DNA from: an uncultured bacterium
GTDB taxonomy: Bacteria > Patescibacteriota > Minisyncoccia > Phycocordibacterales > UBA9973
Length of the DNA stretch: 47,618 nt
NCBI GenBank assembly: GCA_903825255.1
Contig: CAIJZZ010000038.1
Coordinates: forward strand, 1 to 47,618
Direction of reading: 5' to 3'
In this document: positions 1 through 7,681 of the stretch, in pieces
Position numbering within the stretch: the stretch's first letter is position 1
How the letters are laid out: the number at the start of each line of letters is the position of its first letter
Program-made: the position numbers and the translations under genes
The notes under the pieces: model-generated
Told to the model about the DNA's origin: nothing
What the model saw: only the letters and a program-made list of their open reading frames with translations
The model's database searches: none

Positions 1-141
1 GGTTCTTACACTACTGGTGGCTCGAACTTAAACGGTGGTACAAATGTAAACACTGGTTCTTACACTACTGGTGGCTCGAACTTAAACGGTGGTACAAATG
101 TAAACACTGGTTCTTACACTACTGGTGGCTCGAACTTAAAC
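1..141 (+). repeat. Tandem 54-bp coding repeat (2.6 copies)
   Basis: Units at 1-54 and 55-108 are identical, and 109-141 repeats the first 33 bases. The 54-bp period is 18 codons, so gain or loss of units keeps the frame. Identity at synonymous positions indicates recent expansion or ongoing homogenisation. More units probably lie upstream of the window. Confidence 0.95.
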
Positions 142-231
142 AATGGTTATATAATTAGTAGTACTTATTCTATTTCTGGTGGTTCCAATATAAATACTAC
201 TTATATAATTCCTAATGGTTATTTCCGTTAA
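1..231 (+). CDS. C-terminal fragment of a Gly/Asn/Thr-rich repeat protein (5' end outside window)
   Basis: Frame 1 is open from the first base to a TAA at 229-231 and encodes 76 residues, so the gene starts outside the window. The first 47 residues are two perfect copies and one partial copy of an 18-residue unit beginning GSYTTGGSNL. The unit is rich in Gly, Asn and Thr with no charged residues. The tail is similar in composition and ends NGYFR. Such composition fits a secreted or surface-exposed stalk or beta-structured repeat protein, but no family is recognisable. It ends 8 bases before the tsaE start. The function is unknown and the confidence concerns only that this is coding. Confidence 0.7.
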   Translation, partial: GSYTTGGSNLNGGTNVNTGSYTTGGSNLNGGTNVNTGSYTTGGSNLNNGYIISSTYSISGGSNINTTYIIPNGYFR

Positions 232-239
232 AATAAAAA

Positions 240-680
240 ATGGAAAAGATTTCAAAAAACATATCTGAAACAGAAAAAATTGCCGAAGAATTTTTAAAAA
301 ATATTTTAAATAAAAAAAATAAAAATGCCATAGTAGTAGGACTCTATGGTGATTTAGGAGTAGGGAAGACAGCATTTACCCAAGTAATAGGAAAGATTTT
401 AAAAATTAAAAGAAAAATAAACAGCCCAACGTATGTGATAATAAAAAGTTATCCTATTGGCAAAATTTCTGATTTTAAGCTTTTAATTCACATAGATGCA
501 TATCGGCTAAAAAATGAAAAAGAATTATTACATTTAGGTTGGGAAGAATTAATTTCAAAGCCTGAGAATTTAATTTTCATCGAATGGCCAGAGTTAGTAA
601 TTAAAGCAATGCCTAAAAAACACCATAAAATAGAAATTTTTCATACAAAAGAAGGGTACCGAAAATTTAAAATTAATTAA
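240..680 (+). CDS. tsaE: tRNA threonylcarbamoyladenosine biosynthesis ATPase TsaE
   Basis: TsaE is the P-loop ATPase that works with TsaB, TsaD and TsaC to make N6-threonylcarbamoyladenosine at position 37 of ANN-decoding tRNAs. The 146-residue length matches the family. A Walker A motif GDLGVGKT lies at residues 37-44. The family motifs INSPTYV, HIDAYRL and FIEWPE follow in the expected order. There is no signal peptide or membrane segment, so it is cytoplasmic. An AT-rich stretch without a Shine-Dalgarno site precedes the ATG. It is 35 bases upstream of polA, which has its own -10-like box. The other t6A genes are not in the window. Confidence 0.93.
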   Translation: MEKISKNISETEKIAEEFLKNILNKKNKNAIVVGLYGDLGVGKTAFTQVIGKILKIKRKINSPTYVIIKSYPIGKISDFKLLIHIDAYRLKNEKELLHLGWEELISKPENLIFIEWPELVIKAMPKKHHKIEIFHTKEGYRKFKIN

Positions 681-715
681 AATATTTAGTTTTAAAAATG
701 CTATAATTAGCCATA

Positions 716-3193
716 ATGGCTAAAGAAAAAGACATAAAAACACTGGTTTTACTAGATGCACATGCGATAATTCATCGCGCTTATCATGCACTGCCTGAGT
801 TTATGTCTTCGAAGGGTGAGCCGACAGGAGCTCTTTATGGGCTTTCAAGTATGCTCATGAAAATAATAACTGATTTAAAACCAGATTACATTGTGGCTTG
901 TTATGACTTACCACAAAAAACTTTTAGGCATATTGCCTATGATGCTTATAAAGCAGGTAGAGCAAAAGCTGATGAAGCTTTAATCTCTCAGTTAAAAAAT
1001 TCTCGTAAGATTTTTGAAGCTTTTGATATTCCTATTTATGATGCGCCAGGTTTTGAAGCAGATGATATTTTGGGTACGATTGTTGAAAAATATAGAAAGG
1101 ATAAAAAAATAAAAATAATTATTGCTTCGGGCGACATGGATACGATGCAATTAGTGGATGATAAAAAAGTACAAGTTTATACTTTAAAAAAAGGAATCAA
1201 TGACACCATTTTATATGACGAAGATGCTGTTTTAGAACGTTTTGGGTTTAAGCCAGAATTTTTACCAGATTATAAAGGATTGCGTGGCGACCCATCAGAC
1301 AATATCATTGGCATCAAAGGAGTTGGTGAGAAAACGGCTACAGACTTGATAGTGACCTTCAGCACAATTGAAGAAATTTATAAACAATTGAAAAGTAAAG
1401 ATGCAGAACAAAAATTTAAAAAATTGAAATTTTCAGATCGAATGATTGAGCTTTTGAAAAATAATGAAGAGGAAGCTTTATTTTCTAAGACCTTAGCCAA
1501 GATCAGGCGAGATGCACCAATAGATTTTGTTCTGCCTAAAAAAACCTTTTGGGAGGCAGCGGATATTAAAAAAATTGAACAAATGTTTTTTGAATTTGAA
1601 TTTAGGAGTTTGTTCACGAGGATAAAAAGTTTTTTTGAAAATAATCAGAAAACAAGTTCAGAAGAAATTTCAGATCGAGATGCTCTCCGTCGCTCGCCCC
1701 ACATCCTGGAAGGGCAAGGTCTTTTTGGTAGCAGCGAAGGCTCCTCCGAGCATCTCGATCTGAAAGTAACACAAAATAGTGAAAAAATAGACGAACAAAA
1801 ACTCAAAGAAGCTTCTATCGCTCTTTGGCTTTTAAATTCTGATATTGCGAATCCAAATTTGGATGATATTTTATTTTTTGGCAAAACAAGATCTTTTGAA
1901 ATTGCTTATGAATATATTTTTAAACAATTAAAGGAAAAAAAATTAGAAAAAGTATATGAAGAAATAGAAAAGCCAATTATCCCTGTAGTAAAAGAGATGC
2001 AAGATTATGGGATTTTGATTGATCAGAAATATTTTGAAAAATTATCAAAAGAATATCATATAGAGCTAGATAAATTAACTTCAAAAATATATAAAATGGC
2101 GGGGACTGAATTTAATATTAATTCTCCAAAACAATTAGGTGAAGTACTTTTTGGAAAAATGGGAATGAAAACCAATAAGAAAAAGGGAGCGAGCGGATCA
2201 CTTTCAACTAAAATTTCTGTATTGGAAGAATTAGAAGAAGGAAATCCAATTATTAAAGAAATAATAAATTATCGAGAATTACAAAAGTTGCTCTCTACTT
2301 ATATTGATGTGATCCCTAAAATGATACAAAATGATGGCAGACTGCATGCAAAGTTTTTACAAAATGGTACCACGACTGGCCGGTTTTCCTCCCAGGATCC
2401 AAATTTACAAAATTTGCCTATTAAAAGTGAATTAGGTAGGAGAATTCGAGGTGGTTTTGTCGCGCAGAAAGGTTTTAAACTTTCCGCTTTTGATTATAGT
2501 CAGATTGAGTTGCGAGTTGCCGCGATGCTATCGGGAGACAAAAAAATGACCGTAATTTTTCATGAAGGAAAAGATATTCATGCTGGAGTAGCCTCTTTTG
2601 TTTTTGGAGTGCCAATAGAGAAGGTAGATCATGAGATGCGTCGACGAGCCAAGGTTATAAATTTCGGAATTATTTATGGTATGGGGGTTTCTGCTTTACG
2701 TAAAAATTTAGGTGGTACGCGTGAAGAAGCACAAAAATTTTATGATAATTATTTTAATCAATTTAAGGGAGTGCGGGATTATATGGAAAGTGTCAAAAGT
2801 TTTGCCGTAAAAAATACATATACAGAAACATTATTTGGTAGACGTAGATTTTTCCCAAACATTAATTCACGAATACCTTTTTTAAAAAACATGGCTGAAC
2901 GTACTGCTACCAACGCCCCTGTACAGGGAACAGCCGCGGATATTATTAAGCTCGCCATTCGTTATGCAGAAGAAGATTTAGATAGTGCTGGTTATTTAAA
3001 TAAGGCACATCTAGTGTTACAAATTCATGATGAATTGGTTTATGAGATAGAAGAAAGTATTTTGTCAAAAGCTGAAGAAATCATAAAAAAAGCGATGGAG
3101 ATGGTTCTTGAGAGATCATATTTACATTATCAAACAAGCATTCCACTTGAAGTGCATTATGGGTCAGGAAATAATTTAGGAGAAGTAAAGTAA
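716..3193 (+). CDS. polA: DNA polymerase I
   Basis: This 825-residue protein carries an N-terminal 5'-3' exonuclease (residues about 1-300, with FEADDILGT and SGDMDTMQLV) and a C-terminal family A polymerase. Polymerase motif A is DYSQIELR at 593-600, the O-helix segment is RRRAKVINFGIIYG, and motif C is QIHDE at 769-773. The middle 3'-5' exonuclease domain is reduced and lacks clear catalytic acidic motifs, so proofreading is probably absent. Residues about 318-350 come from an in-frame palindromic insertion (1668-1765) in the variable linker after the exonuclease. It fills gaps in excision repair and processes Okazaki fragments. TATAAT at 702-707 ends 8 bases before the ATG, which suggests a near-leaderless transcript. 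Confidence 0.97.
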   Translation: MAKEKDIKTLVLLDAHAIIHRAYHALPEFMSSKGEPTGALYGLSSMLMKIITDLKPDYIVACYDLPQKTFRHIAYDAYKAGRAKADEALISQLKNSRKIFEAFDIPIYDAPGFEADDILGTIVEKYRKDKKIKIIIASGDMDTMQLVDDKKVQVYTLKKGINDTILYDEDAVLERFGFKPEFLPDYKGLRGDPSDNIIGIKGVGEKTATDLIVTFSTIEEIYKQLKSKDAEQKFKKLKFSDRMIELLKNNEEEALFSKTLAKIRRDAPIDFVLPKKTFWEAADIKKIEQMFFEFEFRSLFTRIKSFFENNQKTSSEEISDRDALRRSPHILEGQGLFGSSEGSSEHLDLKVTQNSEKIDEQKLKEASIALWLLNSDIANPNLDDILFFGKTRSFEIAYEYIFKQLKEKKLEKVYEEIEKPIIPVVKEMQDYGILIDQKYFEKLSKEYHIELDKLTSKIYKMAGTEFNINSPKQLGEVLFGKMGMKTNKKKGASGSLSTKISVLEELEEGNPIIKEIINYRELQKLLSTYIDVIPKMIQNDGRLHAKFLQNGTTTGRFSSQDPNLQNLPIKSELGRRIRGGFVAQKGFKLSAFDYSQIELRVAAMLSGDKKMTVIFHEGKDIHAGVASFVFGVPIEKVDHEMRRRAKVINFGIIYGMGVSALRKNLGGTREEAQKFYDNYFNQFKGVRDYMESVKSFAVKNTYTETLFGRRRFFPNINSRIPFLKNMAERTATNAPVQGTAADIIKLAIRYAEEDLDSAGYLNKAHLVLQIHDELVYEIEESILSKAEEIIKKAMEMVLERSYLHYQTSIPLEVHYGSGNNLGEVK
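1668..1765 (+). repeat. In-frame palindromic element PE-A, copy 1 (inside polA)
   Basis: Perfect 18-bp inverted arms at 1668-1685 and 1748-1765 enclose a 62-base core. The core encodes a segment containing SPHILEGQGL and is closely related to the cores at 6100-6161 (uvrB) and 8203-8264 (uvrA), including TGGAAGGGCAAGGT. The outer arm sequence is not shared with the other copies. The element is read through in frame and lies in the poorly conserved linker of PolA, where an insertion could be tolerated. It resembles in concept the Rickettsia palindromic elements, but no sequence relation was tested. Confidence 0.9.
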
Positions 3194-3231
3194 ATTTACT
3201 TTTTAGTTTTTTATAGTATAATAAAAGTCTT

Positions 3232-3726
3232 ATGTCTCAGAAAATAGAATCAATAAAAAATGAAAAAATGAAAGAAGTAGCACAAAAAATCAAAATACAT
3301 ACTATTTTGGCACATTCTTATTCTTTTTATTTTATTGCTTTTTTAGTTGGATTATTTTTTGATTTTATTTTTAAATTCAAAATATTTACTCATCCGATAG
3401 TAATTTTAATAGGATTTATTTTAATTATTTTTTCTTCTATTTTGATATTCTGGGCACAGAATACTTCTCGTAATTTAAAAAGCAAAATTTTAACCAAAGA
3501 TGATTTTTTAATAGGACCATACCGTTTTTCTAGAAGCCCAACTCATTGGGGACTAACATTTTTAATGCTTGGTTTTGGATTTTTAGTAAATGGATTTTTT
3601 GTGATTTTTCTTACAATTATTTCTTTTTTTATAACCAAGTTTATTCCTTTAAAAGAAGAAGAGGCTATTTTAGCTCAAAAATATGGTGAACCTTATTTAG
3701 AATATAAAAAACTAGTTAGAGTTTAA
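3232..3726 (+). CDS. Isoprenylcysteine carboxyl methyltransferase-like membrane protein
   Basis: The 164-residue protein has about four hydrophobic membrane segments. Its C-terminal region is typical of the ICMT/PEMT-like membrane methyltransferases: GPYRFSRSPTHWG followed by a hydrophobic pair, then LKEEEAILAQKYGEPYLEY. Members use S-adenosylmethionine, but bacterial substrates are mostly unknown; phospholipids or small isoprenoid thiols are possible. The usual RHP of the motif is RSP here. TATAAT at 3217-3222 ends 9 bases before the ATG. It ends 3 bases before the holA-like gene, so the two are probably co-transcribed. The family call is good; the substrate is unknown. Confidence 0.8.
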   Translation: MSQKIESIKNEKMKEVAQKIKIHTILAHSYSFYFIAFLVGLFFDFIFKFKIFTHPIVILIGFILIIFSSILIFWAQNTSRNLKSKILTKDDFLIGPYRFSRSPTHWGLTFLMLGFGFLVNGFFVIFLTIISFFITKFIPLKEEEAILAQKYGEPYLEYKKLVRV

Positions 3727-3729
3727 TTT

Positions 3730-4377
3730 ATGATTTATCTTTTTTCCGGAGACGACACAAAAACTAAATATAAAAACTACGAAAAATTTGTAGAGACTGC
3801 CTCGAAAGGAATAGAGGGGTTTTTTATAAACCGTAATAATTTTGACCGAATACAAATAGAGAGTCTCTACTCTGGAGCGGGGCTTTTTTTTAGTAAATGT
3901 CTGGTTGTGTTTACTGATGTTTTTGAAAGAGAAGAAACACGCGATTTTATTTTAGAAAAACTAGATTTTATTAGTGAGTCACAAAATGATTTTGTTTTTT
4001 TAGAAGGGAAATTAAATAAGCCAGTTTTAGATGCTTTTAAAAAAGTTCGAGCAGAATTAAATATTTTTGAATTAACTAAAGAAAAAAAAGAAAAATTTAA
4101 TAGTTTTTTATTGGCTAATGCGCTCGGGGATAGAGATAAATTAAATCTCTGGATTTATTTTAGACAAGCGATGGATAAAGGAGTAGGAATGGAGGAGTTA
4201 GTAGGAGTTTTGTTTTGGAAAGTGAAGGATATGATACTTAAAAAAGATTTTCGAAAATTTAAAGAGAAAGAACTGCAAGATTTTTCTGCTAAGATTTCTT
4301 ACCTGCTACCTCAAGCGCGCAAAGAAGGATTAGATGATGAATCAGTCTTTGAGCAGTTTTTACTTGAAGCATTTTAA
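3730..4377 (+). CDS. holA: DNA polymerase III delta subunit-like protein (HolA-like)
   Basis: This 215-residue protein begins MIYLFSGDDTKTKYKNYEKF, resembling the N-terminus of HolA proteins, where a short strand and (degenerate) P-loop region start the AAA+ fold. A segment near FFSKCLVVFTDVFE matches the area after the sensor strand, and the C-terminus is helical as in the collar domain. HolA opens the beta clamp in the clamp loader. It is well short of the usual length of about 330 residues, so domain II or III must be reduced. This compact form is plausible for a Patescibacterium. The alternative is an unrelated small AAA-like protein. Confidence 0.65.
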   Translation: MIYLFSGDDTKTKYKNYEKFVETASKGIEGFFINRNNFDRIQIESLYSGAGLFFSKCLVVFTDVFEREETRDFILEKLDFISESQNDFVFLEGKLNKPVLDAFKKVRAELNIFELTKEKKEKFNSFLLANALGDRDKLNLWIYFRQAMDKGVGMEELVGVLFWKVKDMILKKDFRKFKEKELQDFSAKISYLLPQARKEGLDDESVFEQFLLEAF

Positions 4378-4400
4378 AAAACTCCCATTGTGGGGTTTTT
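4376..4400 (+). terminator. Intrinsic terminator after the holA-like gene
   Basis: An A-run and ACTCCCA pair across a 3-base loop with TGGGG and a T-run, giving a short stem with one bulge followed by TTTTT. It begins at the holA-like stop codon. On the other strand the A-run also becomes a U tract, so it may serve the minus-strand tRNA-Lys as well. Confidence 0.8.
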
Positions 4401-4407
4401 AATTTTG

Positions 4408-4480
4408 TCCGCCCGCTCGGGATCGAACCGAGGACCTTATCCTTAAAAGGGATCTGCTCTACCAGCTGAGCTACGGGCGG
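4408..4480 (-). tRNA. tRNA-Lys (UUU)
   Basis: On the minus strand the 7-bp acceptor stem CCGCCCG/CGGGCGG closes a cloverleaf with D-stem GCTC/GAGC, anticodon loop CTTTTAA (anticodon TTT) and T-arm CTCGG-TTCGATC-CCGAG, with discriminator A. The first pair of the anticodon stem is a G-A mismatch while the other four pair. CCA is not encoded: the bases after the discriminator are CAAAA. It lies between two convergent terminator-like hairpins and appears to be a single-gene unit. Confidence 0.93.
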
Positions 4481-4618
4481 TTATTTAACTTTATCTAAAA
4501 ACTAAACAATAAAACTACTATAATCTAACGACCTACCAAAACAACTACTGGCGGTTATTAAACTATAAAATGATAATATCTGAAATTACCTTAAAAATCA
4601 AGAAGAAGTTAAAATAAT

Positions 4619-4646
4619 ACAGCCTGTTCACGTAGGATCAGGCTGT
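4619..4646 (-). terminator. Hairpin overlapping the end of the hypothetical gene
   Basis: ACAGCCTG at 4619-4626 pairs with CAGGCTGT at 4639-4646 across a 12-base loop. On the minus strand the stem is followed by an AT-rich run ending TTTT. The stop codon of the 4628-4972 gene lies in the loop, so the last codons form half of the stem. Confidence 0.65.
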
Positions 4647-4972
4647 TCATTTTTAGGTGAAACATTCTTTTTAAGAAGATTTAAGGTTTTTTTAGAAACA
4701 ATTTCTTTAAAATAAAGAAATATTTCATCATCTACTTCTATAATATTACTTATGCTTTGATATGTGAGTTTTGGACCACCATAGTTCAAATTTAAGCTAT
4801 TCCAGGCTTGCTCTAAAAGAACGCTTGGTAAATTTTTTTTAATTTTTTTTATTCCTTTTTCAGATTTAAAATCAATTAAGATTTGTTTTTTAATTTTTTT
4901 ATTAGATTTTAAATAATACTGTAGTATAAGCTCTTTTAAAGCTTTCTTTATTTCATTTCTAATTTCGCTCAT
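4628..4972 (-). CDS. Hypothetical Lys-rich protein, 114 aa
   Basis: Not recognised. It is 114 residues, Lys/Ile/Leu-rich and predicted mostly helical, with no signal peptide, membrane segment, Cys pairs or catalytic motif. The N-terminal half is strongly basic (KKIKKQ, KGIKKIKKN); the C-terminal half contains acidic IIEVDDEIF. It ends with TGA inside a hairpin that probably terminates its transcript. No Shine-Dalgarno site is visible. It is isolated, facing tRNA-Lys downstream and divergent from uvrB. A small nucleic-acid-binding role would fit the charge but is only a guess. Confidence 0.6.
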   Translation of the reverse strand: MSEIRNEIKKALKELILQYYLKSNKKIKKQILIDFKSEKGIKKIKKNLPSVLLEQAWNSLNLNYGGPKLTYQSISNIIEVDDEIFLYFKEIVSKKTLNLLKKNVSPKNEQPDPT

Positions 4973-5063
4973 ATTTTTACAAGTTTACATTTAATAATAA
5001 ATTAACATAATAAAAAACAGAAGTCTATTTTTCAAAATTATTCATTTGTTTTTTATTATATAT

Positions 5064-7415
5064 ATGGTTAAATTAGAAACGATGCAAAAAGAGAGTATTT
5101 TTAAACTACATAGCCCATTTCAGCCTGAAGGGGATCAACCACAGGCTATTTTGAAGTTAGTGGAGGGCTTAAAGAAAGGTATGCGTAAACAGACGCTTTT
5201 TGGAGCGACAGGCACTGGTAAGACTTTTACGATGGCCAATGTGATAGCCCAATACAACAAGCCGACATTAGTCATAGCGCATAATAAAACTCTCGCGGCT
5301 CAACTCGCCCAAGAATTCCGAGAATTTTTCCCCGATGCCGCAGTGCATTATTTTGTTTCTTACTATGACTATTATCAGCCAGAAGCCTATATGCCAGTTT
5401 CTGATACTTATATAGAAAAAGATGCACAGATCAATAAAGAAATTGATCGGCTTCGCCACGCTTCCACTCAGGCGCTTTTAACCAGACGAGATGTAATTAT
5501 TGTTGCCTCTGTGTCTTGTATTTATGGTTTGGGTAGCCCAGAAGAATATCAGAAAGTAAATCTAAAATTAGAAGTTGGGATGAAAATAGATCGGCTGAGT
5601 TTAATGAAACGTTTAATTGGAATACATTTTGAAAGAACGAATGCAGATTTGAGTGGAGGCCAATTCCGTTCAATCGGACCAAAAGTAGAATTCATGCCTA
5701 TATCTGAAACCACAATGTATCAAGTAGAAATTGAAGATGGAAAAATTTCAGCGATTAATAAAATAGAGGCAGTGTCTTCAAAAATAATCTCATCTCCAAA
5801 ATCAGTTTTTATTTTTCCTGCAAAACATTTTATTACTGAAGAAGTAAAAAAGAAAAAAGCATTAACTTTAATCAAAGATGAGCTGAAGATGCAACTAAAA
5901 AAATTTGAAAAAGAAGGTAAGCTTTTGGAAGCCGAACGAATTAAAAGACGAACGAATTATGACCTCGCAATGATTAAAGAAGTTGGCTATTGTAACGGTA
6001 TTGAAAACTATTCTCGTCACTTGTCTGGCAAAGCCGTTGGTGAACCACCAGAAACTTTGCTTTCATATTTTCCTCGTACTAAAAATCAGGAACATCCTTT
6101 TCGTCGTTCGCCCCACATCTTGGAAGGGCAAGGTCCAACTGACAGTAGCGCAGACTCCTTCAAGGATGTTCCTGATTTTTTGACGATTATTGATGAATCG
6201 CATGTGACCTTACCTCAATTAAATGGAATGTATGCGGGCGACGCCTCACGCAAAAAGACTTTGATTGAATATGGTTTTCGTTTACCTTCAGCGGCGGACA
6301 ACCGACCTCTTAAATATCCTGAATTTGAAAAGAGGATTGGCCCGGTGATTTATACGAGTGCCACTCCGAGTGAAGTGGAGCGAGCTACTAGTGAACAAAT
6401 TGTAGAACAAATTATTCGTCCGACTGGTTTAATTGATCCAGAAATAATTGTGCGACCTGTTTCAGCTACCTCGTCAGAGGTGCAGTTTTCTGCGAGGTCC
6501 TCGGTTCTCCTCGCCTCCGGCTCGGCCAGACCATCGCATAAAACTGCACCTCTGCCTCGTGGCAGCAGTGCAGATTCTTCCGAGAACATTGGGAAGGCTT
6601 ATGTTGGTCAGATTCAAGATTTTATTGCTGAAGCGGAAAAGACAATCAAAAAAGGTTTTCGAGTGTTAGCTACGACGCTGACAAAAAAAATGGCAGAAGA
6701 TTTGTCTACGTATTTAAAAGAAAAAGGAATTAAAGCAGAATATTTACATAGTGATATTAAAACGATTGACCGAATAAAAATTCTCACTCAGTTTAGACGT
6801 GGCGGATTAAATAAAAATAAAGAAGAAGGGGGTTTTGATATTTTAGTCGGGGTGAACTTATTGCGTGAAGGTTTGGATTTACCGGAAGTGGCGTTAATCG
6901 GCATTCTCGATGCTGACAAAGAAGGGTTCCTTCGTTCTGAAACTTCACTTATTCAAACAATCGGCCGAGCAGCCCGTAATAGTGAAGGTAAGGTCATTCT
7001 TTATGCCGATGTGATGACAGGTTCACTTGAGAGAGCCATCAAGGAAACAAATCGTCGTCGAAGTATTCAAATTGCTTATAATAAAAAACACAGCATTACT
7101 CCGACAACGATTTTGAAAAAGATAAAAGATATTACACAAGAAATGGAAAGCGTGCATGGGAAAGCAGTGAATGCAGAATTAACGCTTGATTTGGAAATAT
7201 TCAAACGTGCTCAGAAAAAAGAAATAAGTAAAGAATTAGCGAAAGATTATTTACGAGCACCCACGCCAGAGAAATTACAGAACGAATTAATTTATAAAAA
7301 AATAATTAAACTTAAAGAAAAAGAAATGAATAAAGCGGTAAAAGAATTAGATTTTGAGACAGCTGCGATTCTTCGGGATGAGATAGTAGTTCTAAAAGAA
7401 AAAATTGAGAAATAA
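5064..7415 (+). CDS. uvrB: Excinuclease ABC subunit B (UvrB)
   Basis: UvrB is the helicase-like damage-verifying subunit of nucleotide excision repair, loading with UvrA and then recruiting UvrC. Walker A GATGTGKT is at residues 47-54, the DNA-gripping beta-hairpin YYDYYQPEAY follows, the DESH box is at 377-380, and RREGLD- and RxxQxxGR-like helicase motifs appear as NLLREGLDLPEV and QTIGRAAR. The C-terminal UVR coiled coil that binds UvrC ends the protein. Two palindromic elements are inserted in frame: residues about 340-372, just before the DESH strand, and about 471-497, after IIVRPVS. ATG 5064 was preferred over a TTG at 5046 because an AT-rich -10-like run ends a few bases before it. 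A second ATG at 5082 is also possible. Confidence 0.97.
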   Translation: MVKLETMQKESIFKLHSPFQPEGDQPQAILKLVEGLKKGMRKQTLFGATGTGKTFTMANVIAQYNKPTLVIAHNKTLAAQLAQEFREFFPDAAVHYFVSYYDYYQPEAYMPVSDTYIEKDAQINKEIDRLRHASTQALLTRRDVIIVASVSCIYGLGSPEEYQKVNLKLEVGMKIDRLSLMKRLIGIHFERTNADLSGGQFRSIGPKVEFMPISETTMYQVEIEDGKISAINKIEAVSSKIISSPKSVFIFPAKHFITEEVKKKKALTLIKDELKMQLKKFEKEGKLLEAERIKRRTNYDLAMIKEVGYCNGIENYSRHLSGKAVGEPPETLLSYFPRTKNQEHPFRRSPHILEGQGPTDSSADSFKDVPDFLTIIDESHVTLPQLNGMYAGDASRKKTLIEYGFRLPSAADNRPLKYPEFEKRIGPVIYTSATPSEVERATSEQIVEQIIRPTGLIDPEIIVRPVSATSSEVQFSARSSVLLASGSARPSHKTAPLPRGSSADSSENIGKAYVGQIQDFIAEAEKTIKKGFRVLATTLTKKMAEDLSTYLKEKGIKAEYLHSDIKTIDRIKILTQFRRGGLNKNKEEGGFDILVGVNLLREGLDLPEVALIGILDADKEGFLRSETSLIQTIGRAARNSEGKVILYADVMTGSLERAIKETNRRRSIQIAYNKKHSITPTTILKKIKDITQEMESVHGKAVNAELTLDLEIFKRAQKKEISKELAKDYLRAPTPEKLQNELIYKKIIKLKEKEMNKAVKELDFETAAILRDEIVVLKEKIEK
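6081..6180 (+). repeat. In-frame palindromic element PE-A, copy 2 (inside uvrB)
   Basis: Perfect 19-bp inverted arms at 6081-6099 and 6162-6180 flank a 62-base core encoding RRSPHILEGQG. The right arm encodes KDVPDFL, which runs directly into TIIDESH. The DFL part belongs to the conserved UvrB sequence (family pattern FPxDFLxxxDESH), so the right arm is native and the left arm is its inverted copy. Core plus one arm is 81 bases, exactly 27 codons. Confidence 0.92.
6475..6554 (+). repeat. In-frame palindromic element PE-B, copy 1 (inside uvrB)
   Basis: Perfect 15-bp arms CAGAGGTGCAGTTTT (6475-6489) and AAAACTGCACCTCTG (6540-6554) enclose a 50-base GC-rich core. The core shares AGGTCCTCGG, TCGCCT and GGCTC..CCAGACCAT with the uvrC element at 11205-11268. 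The bases after the right arm, to about 6585, resemble the right half of PE-A (GCAG.AGTGCAGATTCTTCCGAG), so the insertion may be composite. It encodes a Ser/Ala/Arg-rich segment foreign to UvrB. Confidence 0.85.
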
Positions 7416-7416
7416 A

Positions 7417-7443
7417 AAGAGGTTGCGAAACAAGCAACCTCTT
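7417..7443. terminator. Bidirectional terminator between uvrB and the lipoprotein gene
   Basis: AAGAGGTTGC (7417-7426) and GCAACCTCTT (7434-7443) form a perfect 10-bp stem with a 7-base loop, starting just after the uvrB stop. The minus-strand product is followed by a T-rich tail (CTCTTTTTATTT), making it a strong terminator for the convergent lipoprotein gene. The plus-strand tail is A-rich and weaker. Confidence 0.88.
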
Positions 7444-7467
7444 CAAAAAATAGTTATATTACTATTT

Positions 7468-7584
7468 TTATTTTGTTTTAGCTGATGTTTGTGCATGTAA
7501 TGGTCCTTTATAGTCAGGATTACAACTCACCATCATAACCATTAACATTACTGCTAATGATAAAAGAAGAACAGATTTTTTCAT
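7468..7584 (-). CDS. Small putative lipoprotein, 38 aa
   Basis: An ORF on the minus strand starts at ATG 7584-7582 and ends TAA at 7470-7468. It encodes MKKSVLLLSLAVMLMVMMVS followed by a Cys at residue 21, then NPDYKGPLHAQTSAKTK. The basic start, hydrophobic core and MVSC lipobox are those of a short signal-peptidase-II substrate, leaving a mature peptide of only 18 residues. It has an excellent promoter (TTGACA, 17 bases, TAATCT at 7637-7609) and a strong terminator, so it is a complete transcription unit. The function is unknown; small entericidin-like or toxin-like lipopeptides share this shape without visible sequence identity. Confidence 0.72.
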   Translation of the reverse strand: MKKSVLLLSLAVMLMVMMVSCNPDYKGPLHAQTSAKTK

Positions 7585-7608
7585 ATAAATTTTTTTAATA
7601 TTTAATTT

Positions 7609-7659
7609 AGATTAACCTTTTTGGGTATTTTTGTCAAATTGAGAAGTTTGTGATATAAT
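7609..7659. promoter_or_regulatory. Divergent promoter pair with overlapping -35 boxes (lipoprotein / uvrA)
   Basis: Plus strand: TTGTCA at 7631-7636, a 17-base spacer, TATAAT at 7654-7659, driving uvrA with a leader of roughly 60 bases. Minus strand: TTGACA at 7637-7632, a 17-base spacer, TAATCT at 7614-7609, driving the small lipoprotein. The two -35 hexamers share five bases, so the two promoters should compete for polymerase. Confidence 0.82.
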
Positions 7660-7681
7660 AGATTTATATTAATATTGATAC

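Noticed and set aside
6061-6200. Frameshift or pseudogene status of uvrB
   Set aside because: The odd segments are fully explained by two in-frame palindromic inserts, and all helicase motifs on both sides are intact.
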